A stretch of 64,000 nt of DNA, taken from the IMG/VR virus record IMGVR_UViG_3300008113_000215, positions 1 through 64,000 of that record; one strand, 5' to 3'. Both the position numbers and the translations under genes were made by a program. The notes under the pieces are model-generated. The model was not told where the DNA came from, did no database searches, and saw only the letters and a program-made list of their open reading frames with translations. Position 1 is the first letter of the stretch. Every line of letters begins with the position of its first letter. Below, piece after piece: positions 25,988 to 34,344 of the stretch. The stretch is from a virus.

Positions 25988-28159
25988 TTATCTGTTTTTA
26001 GCAATTTTAGGTAGCTTCAATACCGGTTTAGCATTATCTATAATAACTGCTAACTGAGAATCCCCTACAACATTCTGATTCAAGATTGCAGATTGCTTTT
26101 CTTTTTCGATCATGTTTTGGAAAATTCTCAAATTGGTTAATAAAAGCGGACTCCCTAATACTTTGTATGCATTATTATCAGTTTTCCAAGTTTCTTTCTG
26201 GTTATCTAATTCAATATCTGAAGGTATATTATAAGTGTATTTTTCAGTGATTACACCCTCTTTATTATGAATTAATCCAAGATCAGAAGTTTGAGCTTCT
26301 GGATTTTCTGGGTCATAAAGCATTTTCCAAACGTTTATGGAGTATTGTTTAAATATATTCGAAAAGTTAAATACAAATCCATACCAATCTTCGAGCGATG
26401 GTATTAATTGTCCTAATGAAGATGTTGTTCCAGCACCAAAAGGTGAAAGTATCTCTAAATCATTAATCAGAATTCTAAAAGAACCTGTTTGTATGTAACT
26501 AGTGCTTGTTTCTGTTTCATTGGATCCAGACCAGATCATTTGTATCCAAATTCCTTGATTGTTCTTCCTTCCATGAATCAATGTTCTGGCTTGTGCTTTT
26601 TGCATTTTCCATGTGGAAATTGACGAAGTTATAGCAGCTCCATTATCTTTTACTGTAAATCTGTATACATCTGGAATACCTACTATTTTGAACCCTCCGC
26701 TTCTAGATCCATCCGCAATCACAGAAACATATCCTTCTGGATTACTCCCCATACTCAATTTGTGTGCTATAGGATATGTTGAATATGTGATTAATCCATC
26801 TTCCTGTGTGTATGAAGTTATAGATATTTTGGAAGCGGGTTTATTAACAAGTTTTGTTTTATCTATATAGTTTTTCATTTTAAACCAGCAGGTGAATGAT
26901 ATTTCTTCATTCTCTTCCAAAACAGGTAATGATTTATATCTAATAGCTTGTCTTTGCTCATCAGTTTTAGCTGTAGATGTTGGATCTTCGTATAAAAATC
27001 TTTCTAGATCGTAATAACTATTGAATACTATTGTCCAGTTATTATTTAGATCATATTCTATAATTGGAAGATACTGATCTATGTATGCTCTAGTTGGGTC
27101 TTCGTTTCTTCTTTGTGACGAAACAAAATATTGTTGGGGTTTTACTGTTTTTTCTATTTCCTCCTGAGTTTCCTCCCCAAAAAGATCCTGTGTGTTTACG
27201 GTGTAATCTAGGAGCTCTTTTTCTGCTTCCTTGTTAATAAATTGGGTATTTTTCTTTACCTCATATTTCATCAATTGGCATTTGAAGAAAACTGGATATA
27301 AATTAAAATCCCTGTGCAAATAAGTTGACTCAATTTGATAGATTCTGTTTGTTAATGGGAAAAATATAATATCCCTTTTTCTTGGCTGTGCACCCTTTCC
27401 AAAAATCCCCTCAAAATATTTTCTGTCAATATGAACTTCTAAAGGCTGTACAAATTGAATTCCAAAAGTGTCATAAATTGGTTTATTGTCCGGAAAATTG
27501 TTACCCGGAACCATTACTTTAACACACTTTTCATCAACAACATCGAAGAGACTGTATTCTCGGAGAACTACATCCTTTCCCCTTCCGTTTGGTTGTACTG
27601 AGTAATAATTTACCTCGTGCCCAAAAAGAACATTTACTGTTTTACTTAAATCCTGATAAACATTTATTCCACGATTTACATCATAAGGCTTAAATACTTT
27701 ATCTGGATCGCAATCATCATTAAAAATGATAGATCTTGTGTACATTTCCTTGGAACAGAGAACTGCAGGTTTTACTATTAGATCTCTATAATCAGGTACA
27801 AAATACTCTAAATCCAGATCAAAATTTTCTATTTCAATTACAGGATTTAATTGGGATCCTTCCGAAAGGTGTGGGCTTGCATCTTCGTCAGAAAATGCGG
27901 TAAACTTGAATTCTAAATATAATTTATTATCTGGGTTTAAATCCAAAGCATTGGTATTTTCTTCGGTTAATTCTATCCATAGAGACCAATTGCTATTATT
28001 TAAGCTCCATCTAAATTCTTTTTTAAGATACCTAGAAGCGCCCGATTCCCCGGTGGCCTCTATAATCCATCCCTTAAACTTTTTAACGTCGCTAAATGCT
28101 TCGCTGTAGTTAATAATTCTGTAGTTTCCAATGCTGGAAAAAATAATCGGGTCTGTCAT
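25988..28159 (-). CDS. Neck protein (T4 gp14-like) with an added C-terminal domain
   Basis: 723 residues, much longer than T4 gp14 (256). Residues 150-325 carry the gp14-like core: LFGHEVNYY, DTFGIQFVQPLEVHIDRKYFEGIFGKGAQPRKRDIIFFPLTNRIYQIESTYLHRDFNLYPVFFKCQLMKYEVKKNTQF, i.e. the RGD-L-IY / LFEI-like and tail-joining strands. Residues 365-690 look like a jelly-roll/LamG-type domain (ISFTCWFKMKNY, SVIADGSRSGGFKIVG, GSFRILINDLEIL, YGFVFNFSNIFKQYSINVW). The extra domain may decorate the neck as whisker-like material. Gene order gp15-gp14-gp16 supports this. Confidence 0.75.
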   Translation of the reverse strand: MTDPIIFSSIGNYRIINYSEAFSDVKKFKGWIIEATGESGASRYLKKEFRWSLNNSNWSLWIELTEENTNALDLNPDNKLYLEFKFTAFSDEDASPHLSEGSQLNPVIEIENFDLDLEYFVPDYRDLIVKPAVLCSKEMYTRSIIFNDDCDPDKVFKPYDVNRGINVYQDLSKTVNVLFGHEVNYYSVQPNGRGKDVVLREYSLFDVVDEKCVKVMVPGNNFPDNKPIYDTFGIQFVQPLEVHIDRKYFEGIFGKGAQPRKRDIIFFPLTNRIYQIESTYLHRDFNLYPVFFKCQLMKYEVKKNTQFINKEAEKELLDYTVNTQDLFGEETQEEIEKTVKPQQYFVSSQRRNEDPTRAYIDQYLPIIEYDLNNNWTIVFNSYYDLERFLYEDPTSTAKTDEQRQAIRYKSLPVLEENEEISFTCWFKMKNYIDKTKLVNKPASKISITSYTQEDGLITYSTYPIAHKLSMGSNPEGYVSVIADGSRSGGFKIVGIPDVYRFTVKDNGAAITSSISTWKMQKAQARTLIHGRKNNQGIWIQMIWSGSNETETSTSYIQTGSFRILINDLEILSPFGAGTTSSLGQLIPSLEDWYGFVFNFSNIFKQYSINVWKMLYDPENPEAQTSDLGLIHNKEGVITEKYTYNIPSDIELDNQKETWKTDNNAYKVLGSPLLLTNLRIFQNMIEKEKQSAILNQNVVGDSQLAVIIDNAKPVLKLPKIAKNR

Positions 28160-28163
28160 TTCT

Positions 28164-28175
28164 CATATATATCGG
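28164..28175. promoter_or_regulatory. GATATATATG element in a divergent intergenic region
   Basis: CCGATATATATG (minus strand) lies between the neck gene (ATG 28159, minus) and the plus-strand membrane protein (ATG 28192), and could serve either direction. Confidence 0.45.
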
Positions 28176-28191
28176 TGAATAAAATCTAGGT

Positions 28192-28479
28192 ATGGGATTA
28201 AAAGATCTTAAAGAAATGATTAATAAATTCAGTTTTGCTCAGATGACCTCTAATTCGAACGGGAAAACTTCTGCTAGCGGGACTATGGGTGTGCTAATAT
28301 GTACCATCGGTAGCATATCTTTCCTTTATGGTTCATTAATAAAGGACACTGACATTTTACTTCAGTCTGTTGTTTTTACTGGAATTGGTGCAGGACTTCT
28401 TGGATATAGAAAGTCTCAGGATCCATCCAAAGGAACAGAGATCACAGATATTGTACAGGATCAGCCTCTAAATTCCTAA
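28192..28479 (+). CDS. Small two-helix membrane protein; possible holin
   Basis: 95 residues encoded on the opposite strand from the surrounding tail operon. A polar N-terminus is followed by TMGVLICTIGSISFLYGSLI and ILLQSVVFTGIGAGLLGYRK, two membrane helices, and a polar tail. This is the layout of class II holins, but small inner-membrane phage proteins of other roles look the same. It ends exactly where the convergent gp15-like gene ends. Confidence 0.6.
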   Translation: MGLKDLKEMINKFSFAQMTSNSNGKTSASGTMGVLICTIGSISFLYGSLIKDTDILLQSVVFTGIGAGLLGYRKSQDPSKGTEITDIVQDQPLNS

Positions 28480-29277
28480 TTATTTAATTGTGGTTTGGGA
28501 AAGAGTTGTAAACCCTTTTAGAATGGCTGAATTATCAGGTGGGACTACTCCTAATTCGGTTTTTAATTTGATCCCTCCCTGCATTAGATTTCCTCTAAAC
28601 CTTTCTGTCGAGAGATCTAGTTGTGGTAAATATGTCTCAGCATTAACGTTGATCGATAAGGTAATTCCTTCTCCTCCAGTACTTCCATAGCTAAAATTAA
28701 AAACGTTTGGAGCTTTATCTGGCAATTGATCAGCCAATGATGCTTGAACTGGAACTCTAAATCCGTTATATTCAAAATAATAAATAAAGTTTTTGAATAG
28801 AACCTCTATAGTTCTAGCCTGAATTTTTAGAGCATCCGTCGTAGTATCAACCTTAATTTTAAGTGAAAATGTTGCATCAATTGGTATTGGTGACAGATAA
28901 GCAGAATAAGCTTTTATCTCAGATCCTCCAGATTCCTGAACGATTTCTTTCTCATATGTACCCCTCACATACTTATTTGTTGATGATGATGTTGTGATCC
29001 TAGAACTTTGATATTCTAAAATTCCCCTTGGAATAACATCATAGTTACCCTCTGCAAATAGAGGATTTCCGTCACAGTCACCATAATTCAAATAAAAATC
29101 TTGTAAAAATGATTCATCTCCTGCTAAAGAATAAAAGAAGGGGATATAGATCTCTTGGATTTTTCCGGAACTAGTTGTCTGATAAAACGTAATTTTTTCA
29201 TTTAGGGATTTTAGCATCCCAATAATTAATCCTCTGAAAAAAACGTCATCGCTATTAAATTTATCTAAAAAATTCAT
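28480..29277 (-). CDS. 15: Tail sheath stabiliser/completion protein (T4 gp15-like)
   Basis: 265 residues, matching T4 gp15 length (272). Family traits: the early helix FFRGLIIGMLKSLNEKITFYQTTSSGKIQEIYIPFFYSLAGDESFLQDFY (the IQRI-VPL-YGPKEK region of gp15), VIPRGILEYQSSRITT, then SAYLSPIPIDATFSLKIKVDTTTDALKIQARTIEVLF. gp15 caps the tail tube and joins head and tail. It is adjacent to the neck and terminase genes, as in T4. Confidence 0.8.
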   Translation of the reverse strand: MNFLDKFNSDDVFFRGLIIGMLKSLNEKITFYQTTSSGKIQEIYIPFFYSLAGDESFLQDFYLNYGDCDGNPLFAEGNYDVIPRGILEYQSSRITTSSSTNKYVRGTYEKEIVQESGGSEIKAYSAYLSPIPIDATFSLKIKVDTTTDALKIQARTIEVLFKNFIYYFEYNGFRVPVQASLADQLPDKAPNVFNFSYGSTGGEGITLSINVNAETYLPQLDLSTERFRGNLMQGGIKLKTELGVVPPDNSAILKGFTTLSQTTIK

Positions 29278-29600
29278 GCTAATTCTATATTTCTACTGGT
29301 CTCCACAGGAACAGTTTTAAGTGGTATATCTATGTATTTGAACTTTATATACTGGTTTTTCTGGTTTCTATACTTGGGATGTTCAAAAGACTCTGTTTTG
29401 TATACTTCATCCGTTATTTGATAAACGTCTAAAGTAAATTCGTCTCTTAAATATTTTTTACCTCTCTCAGCAGAAACTGGATTTTCGAATTTATAGACAT
29501 GAAACTCTATAATCGGTAGTGGAGATAGGTATTTCTTGACACTTTTAGAAACGAAGAAATACGTGAACCTCTCAAGGTCATTTCTTGATGTGATAGCCAT
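29274..29600 (-). CDS. Hypothetical protein next to gp15 (108 aa)
   Basis: A compact mixed alpha/beta protein (ERFTYFFVSKSVKKYLSPLPIIEFHVYKFENP, KYLRDEFTLDVYQITDEVYK). It overlaps gp15 by four bases. From location it may be a neck or tail-completion component (gp13 or gp3 role), but no family is recognised. A promoter-like ATATATAGG is just upstream. Confidence 0.65.
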   Translation of the reverse strand: MAITSRNDLERFTYFFVSKSVKKYLSPLPIIEFHVYKFENPVSAERGKKYLRDEFTLDVYQITDEVYKTESFEHPKYRNQKNQYIKFKYIDIPLKTVPVETSRNIELA

Positions 29601-29603
29601 GTT

Positions 29604-29615
29604 CCTATATATTTG
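29604..29615 (-). promoter_or_regulatory. ATATATA promoter-like element
   Basis: CAAATATATAGG on the minus strand, 4-15 nt upstream of the ATG at 29600; close to the recurrent element. Confidence 0.4.
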
Positions 29616-29621
29616 AAAGGA

Positions 29622-31286
29622 CTATACCTTCTCTATTAAAAGATCAGAGAAGTTGTTTCTTTTCTGAATTTCTATCTTGTAATCGAAAATTTCGGTAGGC
29701 ATTGGAGCGTGATTGATCACAAAAACATTAAGTCCGTGGTCATCACAAACTTTTCTGAGGGTGTTTAGAATCGTGTAAACCCCGTCCGGATCTACAGAAC
29801 TAAAAATTTCATCCAAAAATAGAAGATTTATGCTACTGAATCTTATTTTCATCAGCTTTATAACGGAAAGAAGTACAGCAAAATCAACTTTCTTCATTTC
29901 TCCGGTGCTTAAAGTTGAAATTGATATATCCTCACCCATATGGATGATAGAAGCATTAAAATCCTCGTCAAAGGTAACTGTATATGAAAGATGCAGGGAT
30001 TGCATTAATTCCGCTATATGGTTATTTAAAGAAGGAAGAATGGTTTTAAGCGCTAGTTGCTTGATTCCTTTTTCCCCTAGGATTTCCTCTATCTTCTTAA
30101 GCCACTCACTTTTTTTATCCTCCTTAGATTTTTCTTCGGTAAATCCCTGGATATTGTTTCTTGTCTCCTCTGCTATTTTTTTAAGAGAATCTATTCCATC
30201 CGAGGAAGCACCGGATTTTAGTTTTTTTAGTTCTTCTTTTGCAGAGTTTATGTTGACTATAATCTTGTTACCTTTGGTGTTTATTTCCTCTCTTTCCTTT
30301 CTTAGATTTGCTTCTTTGGAAGAGCAATCATCATAATTTTTTTGAGCATCTAGAATTTCTTTTTTAAAATCATCGATCTGTTTAAGTAGTCCATCTTTTA
30401 TTCCCTGATGAAAAATACTAGAAAGATCTGAAGCGCATGTCGGGCATTTATCGTTATTATAAAGTCTCATCTTTTCTTCCACTCCTCTTAACGATCCCTT
30501 AGACTCTGTTAATATCTTGTATGCTTTTCTGGTTTCCCCCTGGAGATCTGATTCTAATCTCGAAAATTCAGAGGTTTTTGTTTTGTGTATTTCTAATAGC
30601 TGGTTGTATTTGGAAATTTTATCCTCCAAATCACTTATCTTATCCTTAGAAACCTCTAGAATCTTTTTAGAAAGAACATCCATTTCTTCCTGTGTTCTGC
30701 TAAGTGTTTTAGAAAGAGAATCAACTTCCCCCGAAATCCTGATCAAATTTTCTCGAATGGATTTAGTTTCTTCCTTCAGAAGATCCCTCATTTCGTTGAT
30801 CACATAAAATCCGAATATTTTATCAATGATGGATTTTTTATCCGACGGAGACATTTTAAGGAAGCTCTTAAAATCATTAATTGATAAAGAAATTGTATTG
30901 TTAAAAACGTAGTTAGGAATTTGGATTATATCATCGGTTAAATAGTCCTGTACTGACCTAGAACCAGCCTTATCATATAATGATCCATTAACATATAGGT
31001 TAAAAATTGAGGGATCTAAACCTCTCTCAACTGAATATTCCTCCCCATTTACTAAGAAAGTTATTTTCACCCAAGCATTTCCGTTAATTCTATTAGGAAT
31101 ATCCTTTAGTTTTTTCCCGTCGAGTTTACCATAAAGACCGAAAGTTATAACGTCGGATATTGTGGATTTACCTGCTCCGTTTTCTCCTACTACTAAATAT
31201 AATCCAGGGTTATCCCCGAAAGTTAGAGATTGTATTTTATTTCCATAGGAAGCAAAATTTCTCCATTCTATTTTTGATAATCTCAT
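29622..31286 (-). CDS. 46: Recombination endonuclease subunit gp46 (SbcC/Rad50-like)
   Basis: 554 residues (T4 gp46 is 560). An SMC-type ATPase: Walker A GENGAGKSTISD near residue 36, coiled coils between about 170 and 390 around the zinc hook CPTC (residues about 282-285), the signature region SISTLSTGEMKKVDFA, and Walker B LLFLDEIFSSVD with the D-loop. It forms a complex with the gp47 nuclease that resects DNA ends for recombination-dependent replication. Its start overlaps the gp47 C-terminal ORF stop (ATGA). Confidence 0.95.
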   Translation of the reverse strand: MRLSKIEWRNFASYGNKIQSLTFGDNPGLYLVVGENGAGKSTISDVITFGLYGKLDGKKLKDIPNRINGNAWVKITFLVNGEEYSVERGLDPSIFNLYVNGSLYDKAGSRSVQDYLTDDIIQIPNYVFNNTISLSINDFKSFLKMSPSDKKSIIDKIFGFYVINEMRDLLKEETKSIRENLIRISGEVDSLSKTLSRTQEEMDVLSKKILEVSKDKISDLEDKISKYNQLLEIHKTKTSEFSRLESDLQGETRKAYKILTESKGSLRGVEEKMRLYNNDKCPTCASDLSSIFHQGIKDGLLKQIDDFKKEILDAQKNYDDCSSKEANLRKEREEINTKGNKIIVNINSAKEELKKLKSGASSDGIDSLKKIAEETRNNIQGFTEEKSKEDKKSEWLKKIEEILGEKGIKQLALKTILPSLNNHIAELMQSLHLSYTVTFDEDFNASIIHMGEDISISTLSTGEMKKVDFAVLLSVIKLMKIRFSSINLLFLDEIFSSVDPDGVYTILNTLRKVCDDHGLNVFVINHAPMPTEIFDYKIEIQKRNNFSDLLIEKV

Positions 31287-32002
31287 TCTTTTTCCTCTTT
31301 GTGAGCTATTCTATTATAGAGAACTTTTATTGTTTTTTTCATTCTCTCCTTAACTTCGTCTGGTTCATCCAAAGCACCGATATATTGATCAGCAAAATCT
31401 ATAATGGAAAAATTCTTACCATCTAGGTTGAACAATGTTTCCTCTACATTTTGTTCTGCCTGATTTTCTGTTATTGGTGTGAAGTTTGTTTTTAACTGTG
31501 TTGACACCATTTCAGTTAAAATCCCAAGAGAAGCCTTTACTGCTAGTTTTGGGTCTATTAAAATATCAACGAAATTGTTTCTAAAAATCTCACTAAGTTC
31601 TGAAGGAGTTTTTTCCAGAACCCGATCAAACCCCATTCGGATAAATTTAGGAGAAAAATCGTTTTCGAATAGCTTTTCTTCCTCTGTTGACAGATCAAGT
31701 AAAAGTATTGCCTTTTTGTTATCCATATCGGATCTAGTTAGTTGATAGGGTGATCCTAGCATTCTAACCTTACCAAAATTTTGAGAGTAATGGATGTGCC
31801 CAGAATAAACTCGATTGAAATTTTCCAGCTTATTATAGCCAATTCCTTCCTCTATTTTTGTGTATTTATTAAAGCTAAGTCCTTTAATATCGCTGTGGCA
31901 GAAAAGATAATCGTGTTCTTCCGCTTCAGAAAGTAGCTCAACCGCGGATTCTTCGCTAGTTCTCCACGGCATCATGAGAACTTTTCTAGGAGTAGCAGTC
32001 AT
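31283..32002 (-). CDS. 47: gp47 (Mre11/SbcD-like) nuclease, C-terminal part as a separate ORF
   Basis: 239 residues starting MTATPRKVLMMPW. It carries the later phosphoesterase motifs: the His of LFCHSDIKG and the SGHIH metal motif, then GSPYQLTRSD and the C-terminal gp46-binding region. The N-terminal motifs are in the next ORF upstream, whose TAG stop overlaps this ATG by 17 bases. About 30-35 residues normally between GNHD and the PW strand are absent. Whether the two pieces reassemble is unknown. Confidence 0.85.
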   Translation of the reverse strand: MTATPRKVLMMPWRTSEESAVELLSEAEEHDYLFCHSDIKGLSFNKYTKIEEGIGYNKLENFNRVYSGHIHYSQNFGKVRMLGSPYQLTRSDMDNKKAILLLDLSTEEEKLFENDFSPKFIRMGFDRVLEKTPSELSEIFRNNFVDILIDPKLAVKASLGILTEMVSTQLKTNFTPITENQAEQNVEETLFNLDGKNFSIIDFADQYIGALDEPDEVKERMKKTIKVLYNRIAHKEEKE

Positions 32003-32285
32003 GATTTCCTAAAATTACATATACTCCATCGGGAAAAATCTTAGAGAGTTCACTAAAGATCTCAACACACAAGTTTAATACCTTGAGATTAATACTTTGT
32101 CTGGAGTCGTAAACATCACCCAAGTGAACTAAAGCATCACCAGGCTTATATTCTTTTTTAACCAAAGGTATAAACCATTCAAAAAAATATTTTCTCATGA
32201 TTTGGATCCACTCTTCCGAGCTATTTCTGACACCCAGATGGGTATCTGTTATCATCCAAACCCTTTTAATCTTTGATGAATCCAT
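31986..32285 (-). CDS. 47: gp47 (Mre11/SbcD-like) nuclease, N-terminal part as a separate ORF
   Basis: 99 residues with the first three metallophosphoesterase motifs: ITDTHLG (residues 13-19), HLGDVYDSR (about 55-63) and LGNHD near the end, then CYS and a TAG stop. Intact gp47 is about 340 residues and the two pieces add up to 338, but the join lacks the segment expected after GNHD. Either this is a real two-chain nuclease or a small deletion with frameshift has damaged it. Confidence 0.85.
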   Translation of the reverse strand: MDSSKIKRVWMITDTHLGVRNSSEEWIQIMRKYFFEWFIPLVKKEYKPGDALVHLGDVYDSRQSINLKVLNLCVEIFSELSKIFPDGVYVILGNHDCYS

Positions 32286-32744
32286 TTAGAATATTTTCTT
32301 GATCTTCTTTTTGGAAACAATTCCAAATTTTTGATCCATTTCGTTAACAATAATTTCTTTGTATTTCATGTGTATTAGCTCGTAAGCTTTCTGATATCCC
32401 ACGTTCATGAAATCACATATAGTAACAAATTTTTCTACCATACTAAATTCGGTACCTTCCATTTCTTCTAATAGATCTTGAAATAAAAATGGGATCAAGT
32501 CCTTAGGTATTTTTTTATTCGGTCCCAAAGCACACCATCTAGATCTGTGAAAAATTTCATAAACTAAAGTGTTTAATGCTGATAGATGCCTGTAATTTTC
32601 ATCGTCATTATCCTTGCTAGTTTTAAATGAATGATAATCTCTACTTCCATCATCTATATGTAGGTATTCTTCAAACGTTGAATCCTGAGCGGGTAATTCT
32701 ATTTCTTTCTTCTCTTCCTCTTCAATTAGTTTTTTCTGTTTCAT
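32286..32744 (-). CDS. Hypothetical protein between gp47 and the helicase (152 aa)
   Basis: Charged N-terminal third (KKLIEEEEKKEIELPAQD), then a helical region (LNTLVYEIFHRSRWCALGPNKKIPKDLIPFLFQDLLEEMEGTEFSMVEKFVTICDFMN). Ends basic (KKKIKKIF). No motif identified. It overlaps the helicase stop by a base and abuts gp47, so it is probably part of the replication-recombination transcript; a helicase-loading or regulatory role would be a guess. Confidence 0.65.
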   Translation of the reverse strand: MKQKKLIEEEEKKEIELPAQDSTFEEYLHIDDGSRDYHSFKTSKDNDDENYRHLSALNTLVYEIFHRSRWCALGPNKKIPKDLIPFLFQDLLEEMEGTEFSMVEKFVTICDFMNVGYQKAYELIHMKYKEIIVNEMDQKFGIVSKKKIKKIF

Positions 32745-34048
32745 TAAGACTCATTCATTATTTGGGAGTTGGGATCTTCGGAGATCCTCATAAAGCTATA
32801 ATCAACGAGGAATTTTTTATAAGAATTTTTATATCCTTCATCTCTATTAGCTAGTACCTTTAATTTATATTCATTATTGGAGTACATCAGTGGATCTTGA
32901 ATAATACCAAACATACCATCGACTGTTGCAACAAGTCCAGATGATTCTGAAGCCGAATTCATGGAAAGATCTGTAGCATCGAATTCAGATTGCTTGGTTT
33001 GTGTTGCTGTAATAACGGACCAATTATTTCTCTGTGCCATCGCTCTTAGATCCTCCGCTATTTGCTTAATCTTCATGTAGGTGTTCTCTGTGTTTGGATT
33101 TCTCCAGTTCTTCATGATATTAATGTAGTCTATGACTACTATCTTAAACTTAATACCTTTGACTTCTTCAACCTTTCTGAGCCATTTTTCAACATCTAGA
33201 ACTGATGCCTGGCTAGTACCAAATTCCTTTACGTAAAGCTGGCCTGGAACTGACAGGTTATCAAAAGTTAGATTTCTAATTTTCTTCTTGATCAGTTCCC
33301 CGTCCTCTGTCGCATTATTATATTCTGACATTTTGATGCCAAGAAGATTAGCTCCTACCCTTTTCATATACTTGCGATCGTTAAGTTCCAATGTTATAAT
33401 CGCAACATTATTTGAAGCCCTGATTGCTTGTGCTGCTATATTTCCTAGCCATAGAGTTTTTCCTACCTTAGGTTGACCTAGAAAAACATAAAGGTTTTTG
33501 GCAGAAAATCCACCGCCAAGACAAATATCAATAAAATCATACCCGGAAGAGAATGTATTAGATTTGGGTTGTTTGTGATTTTCGGGATCAGTGAAATCCA
33601 ATCCAAGATCAAAAGAAAAGTCAAGGCTGTTTCTTTCGTTAATAATGGTTTTAAAAGTGTTAACTACATCCTTGATATTTTCGGGGGAAACCTCAGTTGA
33701 TTTAATGTATGAAATAGAATCCATCGCACTTTGCTCTAGATTCTTCCATTCTATCCAGGCTTCTGTGTTTTCTTTTAGCCATTCGGAATCATAGTCATTA
33801 AGCTTAATGTCGAAGATAACATCAATCTGTGATTCTGGAAGTTTGTCGTTCAGCTTTAACATCTTAACAATTTCCTTAACCTGCTGGGTAGAAGGAAGTT
33901 GTGAATATTTTTTCCAAAATGACTTGACTATTTTAAAACATTCCTGATATCTGACATCCTTAAAGAAAGAAGGTTTAGCAGCTTCCACGTAAATTGGATC
34001 AGAAATTATGCTACAAAACCATACGTTCTCTAAATGTGAATTAACCAT
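32744..34048 (-). CDS. 41: Replicative DNA helicase (T4 gp41/DnaB-like)
   Basis: 434 residues, a RecA-fold hexameric helicase. Residues 170-420 carry the core: GGGFSAKNLYVFLGQPKVGKTLWLGNIA (Walker A GQPKVGKT), IITLELND, FKIVVIDYINIM (Walker B), then WSVITATQTKQSE and a late ASESSGLVATVDGMFGI. The N-terminal 150 residues are the primase/loader-interacting domain. No gp61 primase is visible in this window. It sits with UvsX and gp46/47 in one minus-strand block. Confidence 0.92.
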   Translation of the reverse strand: MVNSHLENVWFCSIISDPIYVEAAKPSFFKDVRYQECFKIVKSFWKKYSQLPSTQQVKEIVKMLKLNDKLPESQIDVIFDIKLNDYDSEWLKENTEAWIEWKNLEQSAMDSISYIKSTEVSPENIKDVVNTFKTIINERNSLDFSFDLGLDFTDPENHKQPKSNTFSSGYDFIDICLGGGFSAKNLYVFLGQPKVGKTLWLGNIAAQAIRASNNVAIITLELNDRKYMKRVGANLLGIKMSEYNNATEDGELIKKKIRNLTFDNLSVPGQLYVKEFGTSQASVLDVEKWLRKVEEVKGIKFKIVVIDYINIMKNWRNPNTENTYMKIKQIAEDLRAMAQRNNWSVITATQTKQSEFDATDLSMNSASESSGLVATVDGMFGIIQDPLMYSNNEYKLKVLANRDEGYKNSYKKFLVDYSFMRISEDPNSQIMNES

Positions 34049-34053
34049 AATTA

Positions 34054-34344
34054 TTAATAGTGAGGGTTATCTTTAATCTTATAAACGGTCTTATTTCCTT
34101 TAGACTTCTGTCGCTCAAAAATTCCCTTTTCGATCAAAGATTTTATTATTTCTCCGTGTTTTTTAGATTCCCAATCATTGGGTAAAAAAGAATTGAAGGT
34201 CTGTTCTGAAAATTCTCCCTGTGGTCGACCATCTCTAACTAGATAAGAATTTAATTCAAAAATCACATCTTCCTCACGTGGATAATCTGGAAGTTCTTTC
34301 CAGATACCCATGTGATATTTCATCTTTAATTTATTCTTGTCCAT
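34054..34344 (-). CDS. Small hypothetical protein, possible winged helix (96 aa)
   Basis: MDKNKLKMKYHMGIWKELPDY... then ELNSYLVRDGRPQGEFSEQTFNSFLPNDWESKKHGEIIKSLIEKGIFERQKSKGNKTVYKI. The last segment (helix, EKGIFERQ turn, KTVYKI strand) looks like a winged-helix wing, so DNA binding is possible. I chose ATG 34344, which overlaps the UvsX stop by 14 bases; a GTG seven codons upstream is the alternative. Confidence 0.65.
   Translation of the reverse strand: MDKNKLKMKYHMGIWKELPDYPREEDVIFELNSYLVRDGRPQGEFSEQTFNSFLPNDWESKKHGEIIKSLIEKGIFERQKSKGNKTVYKIKDNPHY

Noticed and set aside
31983-32010. Intron or intein in gp47
   Set aside because: The two parts overlap by 17 bases and no inserted sequence exists; residues are missing rather than added.
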